Source: Aspidapion aeneum (lineage: Eukaryota > Arthropoda > Insecta > Coleoptera > Brentidae). Taken from it: a stretch of 64,000 nucleotides of DNA. The position numbers and the translations under genes are program-made. Of the stretch, positions 36,225 through 48,119 are shown piece by piece (position 1 is the stretch's first letter; each line of letters starts with the position of its first letter). Below the pieces are notes generated by a model. The model was given only the letters and a program-made list of their open reading frames with translations. It was not told the DNA's origin and made no database searches. Location: contig OY755045.1 of NCBI GenBank assembly GCA_963576565.1, positions 37,530,667 to 37,594,666 of the forward strand. Reading direction: 5' to 3'.

Positions 36225-36600
36225 ATGGATCCAGACGGATCTGATAACTTCCTAGCCCATTAGTACACTTGAAAACAGTTTTTGGTAAATATCTCAGCAA
36301 CGAAAGCTTCTTGGTTGGTTATAACACAAATCATTGAGAAAAATGTGTTCTACTTTATTCCGAGAACCGCCTATTGATGCGATGCTCCGTTAAAAAGTTA
36401 GCATATTTTTAATTTTAATTTTTAAACTGTCATGTCATTAGCAAAATCTAATCAGCTCGTTACAGCGTCGAACAGTTTTTTTCATGAAAATCTCATAAAA
36501 CTCGCTTCATCGGTTTAGGAGCTATCGTCTTACGGACAGAGTTATACACACACACAGACAGACAGAGGAATACATCCGCGACCTTCGACAGCACATTGTC
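36225..36600 (+). mobile_element. Lep1-like element copy 2, right end missing
   Basis: Matches 25735-26110: AATAAATGGATCCA-GACGGATCTGA, AACTTCCTAGCCCATTAGTA, ATTGATGCGATGCTCCGTTA with AAAAAGTTAGC, AAATCTAATCAGCTCGTT, CGGTTTAGGAGCTATCG, TTACGGACAGA and a short CACA/GACA tract at 36545-36570. The right inverted repeat (GGGCTAGGAAGGTA) is not present, so the copy is truncated or its end has decayed. Confidence 0.65.
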
Positions 36601-36609
36601 GTTCTTTAT

Positions 36610-37595
36610 GTCAGTGTCAGCCGAATTTTAAGCCAAATAAATTCAAAAAAACGTAAATTTTAGTACCCGTAAAATTAAAATCAAACAAGTTTTTGTGACT
36701 AAGCCGGTAAACAGTTTTGTTTCTCTAATATTTTTCTGTGGGTAGCTTGAAAGCTTATCCTCACGGGGGTCCAAGATCTAATGGACTCCTTGGTCGATGT
36801 AGCACCCTTGCAATGGTAAATAGAAGAGTTTGTCTCCCATCTTATCTTTAAAGTGAGAAAACTAAATCCTCTACTCTCACGTATACGGAAAAATATACTT
36901 AGCCACAAAAACTTGTTTAATTTAAAATTTTTAAAATTTTTGGAAATCGTAAATGCAACGAATAAATAATTTTGTTTCAACTCTTTAAGAAGAGTTTTGT
37001 TTGTTAAAGGAGTTTAGTACTCCTTCTGAACTTTTCACATAATTGATAGTTGAAGTGAAAAAAAAGAAGTGGTTTATAGCTTAGTGTGATATGATCCTTT
37101 TGAATGGGCCTTTGATTTTGTACACAATAGGCATTAGGTGATTTGGGGGAGGAAAGCAGCAAACGTGGATGGAAAGGAAAGGCGACCTTGCAACGTCGAC
37201 GCGACGATGTGATTTTATCTCAGACGGCGACGCACGAGGAAAAATTTGTGGCGTGCCACGGAAAATTTTCTCAAAGAAAGAATGGCGAGTGTTTGTCGAA
37301 CTAAAATGCTTTAAAGCTACTTTTTATCGCTCTGTACACATCTTCGATTAGATTTAAAAAGAAAGGACATATTCCTTGGTAACATTTTCTTTATTAATTT
37401 ATTTATAACAAAGTTACCCTAACATGACGAACTTACATCACAATTTACTAGGGTACACTAAAGATATTTTACATTTATATTAATTCAGAAAAGTGAAACT
37501 AGAACTAAACGAAAACTGACGCAAAGGCCCTTAATACAAACGGAAAAAAACTAAGTATTTTAAAGAAGTAACTTTAAATAGAATTTTACTATTAC
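36610..37595. other. No feature recognised
   Basis: Short frames at 36699-36980 (minus) and 37169-37351 (plus) carry no identifiable motif. 37150-37300 is noticeably more GC-rich than its surroundings (GGCGACCTTGCAACGTCGAC), which could mark a fragment of a former coding region. Confidence 0.3.
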
Positions 37596-37599
37596 TGAG

Positions 37600-37972
37600 C
37601 ACAGTGTGCCTGAATGAAGTATAGGTTACATAAAAATGGTTCCAAAAAGTAATTGCACATTTTGAATATGGACTCTTTCCTGACTTCAGAGCCATATTCG
37701 TATAAATCCTAGCTGATCCTCTTCTCGAAATTTTATCAATTTTTTGCATTTTTTCTAGTTAGTCTAGGCGTTGGCTCCACAGATTAGGTCGCACGTGACA
37801 GGAGCCAGCGCCTAGACTAACTACAAAAATGGCAAAAAATTGATAAAATTTCGAGAAGAGAATCAACTAGGATTTATACGAATATCGCTCTGAAGTCAGG
37901 AAAGAGTCCATATTCAAAATGTGCAATTAGTTTTTGGAACCATTTTTCTTTAACCTATTCAGGCACACTGTG
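37600..37972. mobile_element. 373-bp near-perfect palindromic (foldback) MITE
   Basis: Two arms of about 170-180 bp mirror each other from CACAGTGTGCCTGAAT at 37600 to ATTCAGGCACACTGTG at 37972, around a ~30-bp centre (ACAGATTAGGTCGCACGTGA). Landmarks in both arms are TTTTGAATATGGACTCTTTC, GTATAAATCCTAG, TCTCGAAATTTTATCAATTT and TAGTCTAGGCG-TGGCTCC. TGAG flanks both ends (37596-37599 and 37973-37976) as a candidate 4-bp target-site duplication. Arms differ at only scattered positions. No coding content. Its transcript would form a long hairpin. Confidence 0.85.
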
Positions 37973-37979
37973 TGAGAAA

Positions 37980-39888
37980 AACCCTAATGGCTTGATTCCT
38001 AAATAAATTGAGATAAGGCAAAAATAAGGTGCAGAAAGTAACAATTATTATAATATCTTTGCACAAGACATATAGGTAAGTTTGTTTTAAATCTAGGTGC
38101 ATAAAATAACGAAGGTATTCTATTCATTATTACTCTAGCATTAAAGGATAGTTTTTCTAATAACATTGGATAGTCGATCCTATTATTGAAAATATTATGC
38201 AAAAAGATACCACCGAAAATAAATCTTCTAGCAGATAATTTTAACCTCTGATAAAAATTAAGACTGGGTTTATATAATACAGCTAATAGATAACAATTAT
38301 ATCTAAAATTTCAGTTAAAATATTTTTTTGTGGTATGGTACCAGTCCTTAAAACTCGGTCTAGATTTTGGTGAAAGGTTTAACTAATTTTTTTTGCCTTG
38401 AATGTAATAGTGTTTAATATTTGTATAATGGTTAATAAATACTTTGCCATAAAGGCCCCCTTTTTTTTATTCTTACAATGTCATTATATCCGCATAAAAC
38501 ATAAAAATAAATAAAAACTCCAAACGTCACTAGGAGATGTTCAAAAAAACGGTGTAAGTAAGGGTCAGCTGTCCGCTATGTTTTACATGTTAATTATTTT
38601 GACAAGCTGGCTATGATTAAACCAATGTTTAATTGTTTTGGAGGATGTGTAATTGAAAACGGATTCTAATATATCTTGTCCTTTTTACAATATTTAAATA
38701 TTGATGCGTATTTTATACGGTAATGCATCTACAGATATAGTTTAACATTATTTATGTATTATTTGGCTTTAAAAAGTTTTGTATATATTTTTTTATCAAT
38801 CATGGATTATTTCTATTGTTTTTCGAACTTTAGACCACCCCTCTGGGGTGGTACTCCAATTTAAGACTATTTTTAACGAGAATCCACACACTAAATTTCC
38901 GAAAAATGACATTTCGTTACAAATTTTTTATGTGCTTTTTCTTTATTTTTAAAGTTATTGTTAAAACTCACTAAGAAATGCCTATCGCGCTATTGCACGT
39001 TAGCGTAAACCAAATCTTTGCAGTAATTTGTCCTGTAAGTATTTAAAAAAATACACTTAAACCAGTTATAGTCATAGACTTTAGTACTAGACCTTGGTCT
39101 AAATGCTAAGTTTAAAGATATTAGTAAATATTGGTGTGAAAGATTAGTTATTGGAGACAGAAGAAAAAGAGATAAGTTAGGAGCAAATTTACCATTTACA
39201 AAATAAATAAAATAATAAACGGTCAAAATCAGTATACGCAGTGTTAGATTTTCAAAGAACATCTTCCCAAAGAACACACTGAATATACACATAGACACGT
39301 AGTCGGAACTAAATCAGTTGGACGATTGTAATTAGCACAATGCAACGTTATTGATGTGTCACAGGAATTTGGTTAGCGATGATGTCGATTATTGGCCGGG
39401 GCCGAGGCATGGCCTGGAACTAGCTCTGCAGAACGGCTGATACATTCATTCCTTTTGGAATTTACTGTTAAGAACACTGATCAGTTTTCCAAGTTGCCAC
39501 AAACATTTTTGGGATTCTGGAACTAAAACAATAAAATAGTCTTGCATTTAAAGAACGTTCAAAACTATTAGTTTAAATGTTTAAATACTCTGTTTTTGAC
39601 CATTTGATAAGTTTTTCAGTTGTGTAACTTAAGATCCGGAAAATGACATCTAAAGCAGTTCCTTCTTATTTCTTTGAACTATAAACCATAATTTTTTTAA
39701 ATCGCTTTGGTACAACTATTTAAAATATCCCATATGTATGTGTGTGAAATGGATATAAGATTCACTACACTGATACCGACAACGTTATCCATTTCTGCAT
39801 ATTGTTCTGAATCAAGATCATTTTAAATGAGGATCATAATTAAAAAAAAAACAAGATGAGTTGGTTGCGTGCACGTTTTTTCTTTTGA
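37980..39888. other. No feature recognised
   Basis: AT-rich sequence. Minus frames at 37999-38202 and 38990-39298 are short and without known motifs. Nothing else was identified. Confidence 0.4.
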
Positions 39889-39889
39889 A

Positions 39890-40355
39890 AAAAAATAAAT
39901 GTATTTTATGCAAAAAAATCTTTGTTTATTCAGTCATGGGCAGCTTTCGACCACTTTGTGGCCATCATTAGTGCCTCTGAAATAGAGAGAGCGTGTTTTT
40001 TTGGTTGGTTCCTTGAGTCTACATAAAACTGATAAAATTGTTGACAAACACAAAAACACGTTAACATATAGTTCTTGCCATAGGCAGTTAAACTTTTGTG
40101 ACATTTCCAACCTCTTCATTTATTATATGGATACTGACAGCATATCTTTGAGTTGTTTTTATCTGTGCGTTTTTTTGTCAACCTACAGTCAGCATCTGTT
40201 TATCCAGAGAAAATGATAAATTTACCTTTAATTTTATACCAACATGACATATTTACTTTTTAATATATTTGTTTTTATTTGAGAAAGTTTTCAGTGAAGA
40301 TGATGACTGAATAAACGATGATTTTTTTGCACCAAATACAAAATTTCTTTTTTTG
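39890..40355 (-). repeat. Inverted-repeat-bounded segment with hammerhead-like fold, possible Penelope remnant
   Basis: ATGACTGAATAAAC-A-GATTTTTTTGCA occurs in inverse at about 39908-39937 and directly at about 40303-40333, bounding ~370 bp. On the minus strand, just inside the left one, the sequence runs CUAAUGAU, GGCCAC-aaa-GUGGUC and GAAAGC: a strong stem between a near-consensus CUGAUGA box and GAAA, the layout of a hammerhead ribozyme core, which Penelope-like elements often carry. G5 is changed to A and an extra U is present, so activity is doubtful. A frame over it reads NDGHKVVESC. Confidence 0.35.
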
Positions 40356-40359
40356 CAAT

Positions 40360-43300
40360 AAAAAAAAAAGTTGATTACAAATTTAAAATGGAACAATCTA
40401 CCACCAGCCTTTTTTCTGTTTGTTAAATTCATTTTGGTTGTTACTTGTTTAGTTTGAAAAATTACTGCAAAAGTATGGTACCAGCTTGTCTAAAGTAAAA
40501 GCTAGATTTCCAACATTTCCTTGACTTTTAGATGTTATGCTAAATGTAAAAAAAGGCATACACACTGCTGACGTAGGACAGGTTACTAGGAATATGCTGT
40601 CGATATCGACATAAGCAAAAGTGGAATTTTCCTGAAGACTTTGATTTTTGTGGCAGTGTCCTTATCAGGACTCTCAAAGAAGAACAATTGACCAAATTAA
40701 TTAATAACATATTGGCCATATTCTATGAAATACTGCCGGCGAGGCTTTGCTGCAAACTATTCAATGCAACAACGCAGAAATTTCATTATTGTTATGTTGT
40801 GTGTCTGTATGTATGTATGTATTTAGGCACTCCACCCTGGTTCCTCTTGTTTGTTTGCTTGGCTTTGCATACCGCGACTTTAAGTATGTCATTTAAAGGT
40901 CAAACAACAAGCGTCACAAAGATATTATGCAACTCACCTTAATAATGACTACCTTCGAAAATTTTGCTTCTCATTTTAAAAACAGATGTGTCGTTACATT
41001 TTTTATGCCGATGGCGAGTTTTCGTCTTTAAAACTTTTTCTCAAGCCCTGACATAAGCATGGTTATTACAGCAACTAATTGATAAATTAATAGTAAAAAA
41101 CAATGAAAAAGTAACTAAATTAAGGGCAAGAATATTTAATTATTGAAGTAGAAAGGTGCAAAAATAATCACACCAGAGAGGAAATGAATGAAGAACTCTG
41201 GAAAATCAGGCTAAAATCTTCAATGGGCTAATATAATGCCAACAGAGGCTGAAGACATGCTGAAACTAAAAGCTTTAGCCTCTCAAATAAAGAAAAAAAA
41301 ACACTAAGAGCAAGCAAATGCAAACCAAACTATTTATCTTTTTGCGGACATCTAAATTTTACGCTCTAAAGGATTCCTTTAAACTATAAAGTGTGATTGC
41401 AGTGTCATAATTCTTAATCCCTTAAAAGCATAGTGACGCACCCTTAAAAAGTCGCCCTATAAATTGCATTGCCAACAAATCCATTGCACATCCCTGCAGA
41501 GAATAGATTCGTACGTACGTATGTATTGTGTGTGTTTGTGCGTTTGCCAAAGAGATATGATGGTGCAGATAATCCCGTATGCATCCATTTTCCATTTCTA
41601 ATGGCGGTTCAATGGATGCTTTATCATTTCGGTCATCCAGCCACCCCATTATGATTAATATTTTCTAGAATTCCTCAAATAATCTACATTATGTCAAATG
41701 GAATGGCCATGTTCCTTATACTGTACGAGTATATTTCCAATTTAAGGAAGAACTTGTCAATTTGATCGTTGTAGAGGTTACTTTTGTTAGTATGGGCTTT
41801 TTCTTGCTTAAGGTAGGTTAATTTTATTTGATTTTTATTTTTTTCTTATAGTCTAAATTAGCGTGACGAAACGTCCTATTATTTTTTTTTTGGATCCACC
41901 CTTATTGTATTATCTAAACTATCCTATAATATCTATTAGTTATAAGGTTTTAAAAAATTTTAGTTGGTTTGTCGGGTTTCAACGAGTAATGGTAAAATTT
42001 AAATAAAAAGAGGCCAATGTTGACAATAAGAATCACTTTCTTACCCTTCCCGGGGGTACAAATAATCTGTCAGTCCGCATTCCATTAGTTTTGTGTAAAT
42101 TTTAAATTATGATGTTTTATTATCCTTAATTTTAATATTGTTTTTTACTTAAACCTTCACGTGTATCATATAAATGTATTCTACCTAATTCGCATATCAA
42201 ACAGGAGTACCATCTGTTACTTAGTCTAAGGGATTCGTTAATTTTTGATTGTTATTTATATTTTTGTGCCGTTGGTTGGTTTGAACTCTAATGCTAAAGC
42301 GCTTTTGAAAGAAAGAGATAGACCGTGCTTTAAACGCTCCAGAAAAAGAGACAAAACACCAGCGTAAGCAAGAGATGAGTCAACTTAGAAAACCGTTACA
42401 AATCAAAATTACACAATGTGTTTTTTAAAAATTAAAAATGATTTGTTAAATTTGCTTCTAGTTACAAAATATAAATTATTGTGATGTTAGTAGCTCAAAA
42501 GACAGATTAGCCGAATACAACTTTTATTAAATTACAGCGATCCTGAAAAACATGCCTAAAAACAAGTCGCTGCATCGTCATAAATTTTACTTGTTCTTAA
42601 CCTAGTCTTCCATGTAATTAATGCTTGTTGATGTCAGAAACAATATTTAATTATAAACATATGTTTATAACAAAATTATTTGTTTTATTATAAATCCCCT
42701 TTTGTAATATTCCAGGGTCGGCGCGCGAAAACTATTTAAAATTTAAGTGATACTCTTGCACATAATTAAACTTCAACTTTTCCATAGCTTTGAGATACCA
42801 CTAATTAATATACATATCTAACTTTCTCTATATGCAACATTTAAAACAAATGATTCGTTTTTTCATAAATACCTTTTTGGAATATCTCTCTTTAATGTAT
42901 ATATTTTCTTACCTTGCTTAACACTTTTTGCTTGCGTTGTTTTTGACTTTTCGGAATTCAAAATGCGACGCGACAATGTTTTCAAATTCACCGGCTGGCT
43001 TGGCATATCGTTTCGGGGTCCGCGTGCGAAAACCCATTTAAAATTCGAGTGATACTCTTGTAAAACAGCTCTGTCGTCGGTTTAACTGTGTGGCCCAAAA
43101 TATACAACATCAATGACAATGACATACTGTTTTTCTCATCGTTTAGCATCATCATTTTTTTGTTACCATTTCGCAACAATCAAGTTTAAAAAACTAAAGC
43201 AATTACAGCGTTCATTGGCATTCATTTTGTATAAGAACAGTTTTTAGCCTACACCTGATTACAATGTCGAATTTGCATATGCGCTAACTTAACAATCCGC

Positions 43301-43555
43301 TTGTTTTAATTTTTGGTTTCCATTCTCTAATGCTGCAATATAATGTAGTTATATTTTAAGATAAGTTTTTTACTTTTGTGAAATTTCTTTACTTGTGTGC
43401 TAACTTGAGTACTGATAAATAAATGTCTATTACTGATTTCGAATTTTTAGACAAAATTCCGCCATACGCTTTTTACTATTTTGCCTAGTTCCGAAAAATC
43501 ACCAAATGAAGAGAAGCGATATTATTACCAGTCAGTACTATTTGTCGCTATTTTT
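40360..43555. other. No feature recognised
   Basis: About 3.2 kb with only short, motif-free frames. 41508-41522 is a local CGTACGTACGTATGTA tract. No repeat ends, RNA genes or splice-supported exons could be identified. Confidence 0.35.
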
Positions 43556-43561
43556 AAAGTA

Positions 43562-44269
43562 CAGTCGAACCGAAACAGTTATGGAGAGTTCGAGTAAAAG
43601 AAAAAAAAATCATATATTCCAATAAATTTTTCTATTTCATTCAAACAGTTGAAAACTATAAAACTAACTTAAAATAAATGTATACATACTTAAAAACTTA
43701 AAAAATAACTAAATTTTGAGAAAATATTTTTTTTGCGCAGTTGGACTCAGTTTTTTTCCTATTTCAAAGATAAGAGACAAGTCATTATTTGTTGTGGCTT
43801 CATCCATTGAAAAAGCGAGCTGTATGACTTCAATTGCTTTTAAAACTTCAGCGTTAGAAGGTTTTTGTCCAGGAGTTTCTTCACTCTCATCTTTATCGTT
43901 AGAGTTTTCCTCAGAGTTATCTTCTGTTTTACCAACTCTTTCCAAGATCTTATCTTCTGTAGAAGTTTCGCTTGTTACCAAATCCTCGTATACCTTTAAA
44001 AATTCATCAAAAGTCACCTCATTACTTGAAAAATGTCAAAGCATCGATCAATAGACTCTTGTACATTTAAAGCAACCCGCTGTTCACTAATGATTTATGT
44101 TCTTAACTGTGTTAGAGGGATTTAAGCTTTAATCGATTTTAAAGGTTTGTCTAACAGAGATCTTTACGTTGGCGGGACTGGGAATACGGTTGGGACCTGG
44201 GACCACTTAAAAGGTTCGGCTAATAGAGAGATTTGAGTTATAGACGTTCGAGTTAGAGAGGTTCGACTG
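43562..44269 (-). mobile_element. Internally deleted pogo/Tigger element with TA target duplication
   Basis: CAGTCGAACC at 43562 and its inverse GGTTCGACTG ending at 44269 are both flanked by TA (43560-43561 and 44270-44271), the target preference of the Tc1/mariner-pogo group. Beyond the first ten bases the ends are only partly complementary (AGTTCGAG left, CTAACTCGAACGTC in inverse right). The 708-bp element retains only the C-terminal part of the transposase. Confidence 0.8.
43709..44017 (-). pseudogene. Tigger/jerky-like transposase C-terminal tail
   Basis: A 102-residue open frame reads MTFDEFLKVYEDLVTSETST, an acidic serine/glutamate-rich stretch (residues 21-50), then SNAEVLKAIEVIQLAFSMDE and IGKKLSPTAQKKYFLKI. 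Acidic linkers followed by a helical N-E-x-L-x-A-I-x-x-I segment and a lysine-rich end are typical of the region after the DDE domain in Tigger-derived proteins. The HTH_psq, CENP-B and DDE parts are absent. The methionine is internal and not a real start. No transposase activity is possible. Confidence 0.7.
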
Positions 44270-44274
44270 TATTT

Positions 44275-45265
44275 TCGTTTGATTCAACAAGGGAAGAATT
44301 ATTAGTAGTGTGTGCATGTACAAGAGAGAATTCCAAACATGATGTTAGAAGCGGTTCTTTTTGTTTAACGAAACCCTTGTGTCCAGCTTTCTCAATATTT
44401 AAACCATTTTTGTTCTTTTAAAATGCTAAAGTTAATTTTACATCAGCATATCTGAACTTCTTGAATAAGGAATTCAACTTAATGATGTTTACCGTTTATC
44501 AAAAGACGTTACTGTCAAATGTTGTCTGAACAAAATGTGGCATAGTGGCGTTCGGTATACGCGCTCGCAGCCGATTTCGTTGGCGGTTTTAAACACGGCC
44601 CCAAATTAGGAGGGCAGATTTGCGTTTGTTAAATCGTTCGTTTCAGGGGCTAATTTTACGGGCCCACTTTTCCACATTTTCCCCCGACCTACATTATGTT
44701 TCGATTTGTTGTTGTTTGTTATGTCGCGTTGTTAAATGTTTTTGATTTTATCTATTTATCGCGGATCTCCGTGATAAACCCCATTAGCCAACGCTTACAG
44801 CGCGTTACGATTCGTTGTACCAGTTTAATTCCGACTCTTATTATTGGATATATTTTTTTATTTTACTATAAATTCTTATATTTTTGCGGCGCCTGCCTAG
44901 TCGTTGCTTGACAAACCCGAAACATCTTAAAAACTTCACGTGATCCATGATTTAACAGCATATGATAACACGATAATGTCGAAAGTCTCTATTTTTAGGT
45001 TTAAATATTAGGTCTTGAATAAGTTTTCTGAATACCTTTGAATTGAGTTGTAAAAAATCGGATTTTATTGGGCTTTTTTGACTAAAAAGCATCTTAATGA
45101 CTTTTTGACAACAACAACAACAAAGTATGGACTGGGATTTTCGACTTCACTAGCATCGCTTTTTTCTCGCGGTTTTATTCACATTCTTTAGCTAAACATA
45201 TAGCATTTGTAACTCTCTTAATTTTAATTTTTAGATTTTTCGTCTGTGCTTTAAATTATTTTATG
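44275..45265. other. No feature recognised
   Basis: 44520-44700 has a GC-richer patch (GGTATACGCGCTCGCAGCCG) with no identifiable product. The plus frame at 44696-44911 is hydrophobic but without family resemblance. Confidence 0.35.
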
Positions 45266-45289
45266 CACTTTAGGGATATAAAGGGTACT

Positions 45290-45680
45290 TTAAATCCCTA
45301 TTTTTGGGGAAAAAAGTGTTACTTTAAATCCCTAGGGATTTAAAATGTACTTTAAATCCCTAGGGATTTAAAGTACATCATGATCTGGATCATCATGGTG
45401 TACAATAATGAGTTCGTTGATATGGTAATAATCAGCCACTTTGATGACGTTTTAGAAATAGAGTATACAAAGTGGCATTTAATTTTTTTTTCGTTATTTT
45501 TTCTTTAACGTTTGTTTTACCTATCCTAAAGTGTATAAAATAGTATATACACCTCAGGGCTAAAGTGTTTTTAAATCCCTTGACAAATTATAGCCCTCCC
45601 GTTGGTCAAACTATAAACTTTTTGTCTCGGGATTTAAAATACCACTTTAGTCCCTAGGTGTATAATGTACTACTTAATCA
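45290..45680. repeat. Cluster of TTTAAATCCC palindromes with inverted ends
   Basis: A perfect 30-bp palindrome (centre CCCTAGGG, arms GTACTTTAAATCCCT) lies at 45347-45376, and a near copy at 45320-45346. TTTAAATCCC or its inverse also occurs at about 45291, 45572 and 45631. The outer parts match in inverse: TATACACCTCAGGGCTAAAG at 45548 with ACTTTAGTCCCTAGGTGTAT at 45644. This may be one degenerate TIR element or a nested pair. Family unknown. Confidence 0.65.
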
Positions 45681-45684
45681 TCCT

Positions 45685-48115
45685 AGATTCTTATTCCGGA
45701 TCCAATCAGAATCATTTTTGCCATTTAAATTTATTAATTAGAATGTTAATATCATTGACCAATTTTCGTTTAAAACTGTCCCATAACAGCTGAATATCCA
45801 CTTATACTAGATAATATTTATTACTAGAAATACTTTAGAAATCACAATAGCTGTTGACAGTTTCCATGGTTCCCTTTAGTTTTCCCAAGTTGTAAATTGC
45901 CGAGAAACAAATATAATAGGTATAATGAACAATCGCTGCTGATAATTTTAAATATATTGGCTTTTTTTTCAACTGGAAAGGGAACAAGTCTGAAATGGAA
46001 TCGCACTTCAATTTGAGAATGTAATACAGCAAGCCGTAGATGCAACAAAATTGAGCCCAACAACGATAGTAAATTTTCCAACCAAATATTGATTGGCAAA
46101 AATATACTACGCCATACGTTTTTTTCTCACCTGACGTCATTACAAATGCGTACAATTTAGGCAATGAAACTAAACTGAAATAATATATGTTGTGGATTAG
46201 AGTAAAACACAAACTAAAAGATTTAAAAAATAGTGAATCTGGAACATTTTATACTTAACAATATAAAGGTAAAATAATTCGTTTGGTAAAAAGAAGACCA
46301 AAAATTCTGTAAAAAGGGAACAAGACAGACATACAAGAATCGAGATCATGAACCAGAAACATTCATGAAACCCATAGGATTCTAGAAGGTCTTAAGAGCT
46401 GATGATCCAAACACAACGAACTAGCTAACTGCTCACACGTTTGTCCTTCGATAAATTGTTGCCAAATTAATCCATCAAAAATTGAAAGTTTCACTCCGGG
46501 TTAATTTGGAATCACGCGCGCCCCGAGCATTATCATTTTACAATTTTCTACATATTTATCCGTGCGAGCCGGTCGCACATTTATTCGTACATTCGCACAA
46601 TAATGTGGATAGTGCCCATGGACAATGCAACTGCTAAAGCAGATAAATTAGTTCAGCAATTAGTGTGAGTGATACGTATGAGAATCTGGTGATTCGACAA
46701 TAGAATCTTTTTTATATTTTTTACAAACAATAATAATTTACCACAAAATTGCCTTTATGTCAATTTGATATATCTTATTGTTAGTGTGTTAAAAATGCGT
46801 AACAAGAAAAGGAATCGCAAAACAAATTTGGCTAATACTTGAAGAACCATCCGAAGGTTCAAATAATTTGTGACGATAATATATGGCCAAAATAAAATGG
46901 CGTCCAAGAAGAAATGATGATGATGACGATGATGTTAATAATATAAATAACCGTTTTGCAGCCGCGATAAGTAAATATTAAGCTAGGATTCCATTCACGG
47001 TCGCTTTGAACTAAGTTTCGGCGAATTATTATTTTACCAATGGTTGGAAAGGCTACTGGTACCTCTTTCCAACCAGTGGTAGACGAAGGATTTGCCTCGA
47101 CTTAGTCGTAAGTAAGTTTTCGGAGGCTTAAACTTATCATCGCTTGAGGAAGAGCTGCGGTCATTAAAAGAGTCGGTCATACTGGAGTTCATGTCAAAAA
47201 GAACCCACTAGCACCAAATTAGTTCTTCTAAACTGAACTCATTAAGCCTATTTCTACCAATGATCAATGAAACTGATCCATAAAGTTTCTATGCAAAATT
47301 TATCAACTCCATGCCATGAAACACACTCGGCGTTTTCGCACAAAACAGGCGAGAAGAGGCGCCTCTGATTTTCATAAATTTTATTTAATATATGTCGGCC
47401 ATTCGCATATACGTACCAAATAGGCCTCTGTCGAAATTTAAAACAGTATTATCTAACTGCCCAAAATGCACTCTGTAACGTGTTTTTATTTTTTTTATTT
47501 GACATAGCATTGCCATTAAGTGATTCCTTATTATAATTTTTTGCAATATTAAAAATGAAAGATTTTTTTGGGTGCTAGTTTAGCCGAGGCGGACGAAGAG
47601 GCCGTAGAACATTTAACATACTATTTGCTGGTAGACAGGGATGGGACCGATGAGGTGCAAGCGGGAAATGCCTTTAACTTGAATATTTATAAACTCTCAA
47701 AGGAACAGCGCCCTTGTCATCCTAGTGCGAAAAAAACAATAATTTAAAAAAAAATTATTAAAAAAATGTGTAATAAAACATATCTCCAAAAGCTGACTAA
47801 AATATGAAAATATTGTTTTGATTCTGTTATTTGGCTATTCGTCTAAGGTTTTTTTGAAACCACTTGAACATGAAATGTTAATAACACCCAACGAATTAAT
47901 ATGCTGAGAGTTTGCTACGTTTGGTTTATTTTTAATTTCTCGAAATAACCATTTCTGATTCCGGCGGATAATTCCTAATTAACACTACAAATATTTATGA
48001 CTCTTTAATAAATCTACTAATATCCCCCTATTAAGAACTCGCCCACAAATTTTTTCTTTTGGTGTCTTGACTATATCCTCACAATATTCATTTCAAGAAA
48101 TATAAACTTCATGAT
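45685..48115. other. Mostly unassigned; holds second copy of the 34.0-kb dispersed repeat
   Basis: 47627-47715 repeats 34033-34120 (CTGGTAGACAGGGATGGG, ATATTTATAAACTCTC). Overlapping 125- and 85-residue minus frames at 45835-46212 have no family resemblance and are rich in hydrophobic residues typical of AT-rich chance frames. No other features were identified. Confidence 0.35.
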
Positions 48116-48119
48116 ATTC

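Noticed and set aside
43716..44054. 112-residue plus-strand frame over the pogo element
   Set aside because: Antisense shadow of the Tigger-like tail on the minus strand, which has recognisable family features.
45835..46212. 125-residue minus-strand frame
   Set aside because: Rich in F/I/L/Y/K as expected from AT-rich chance frames. No motif, no domain, and an alternative frame overlaps it on the same strand.
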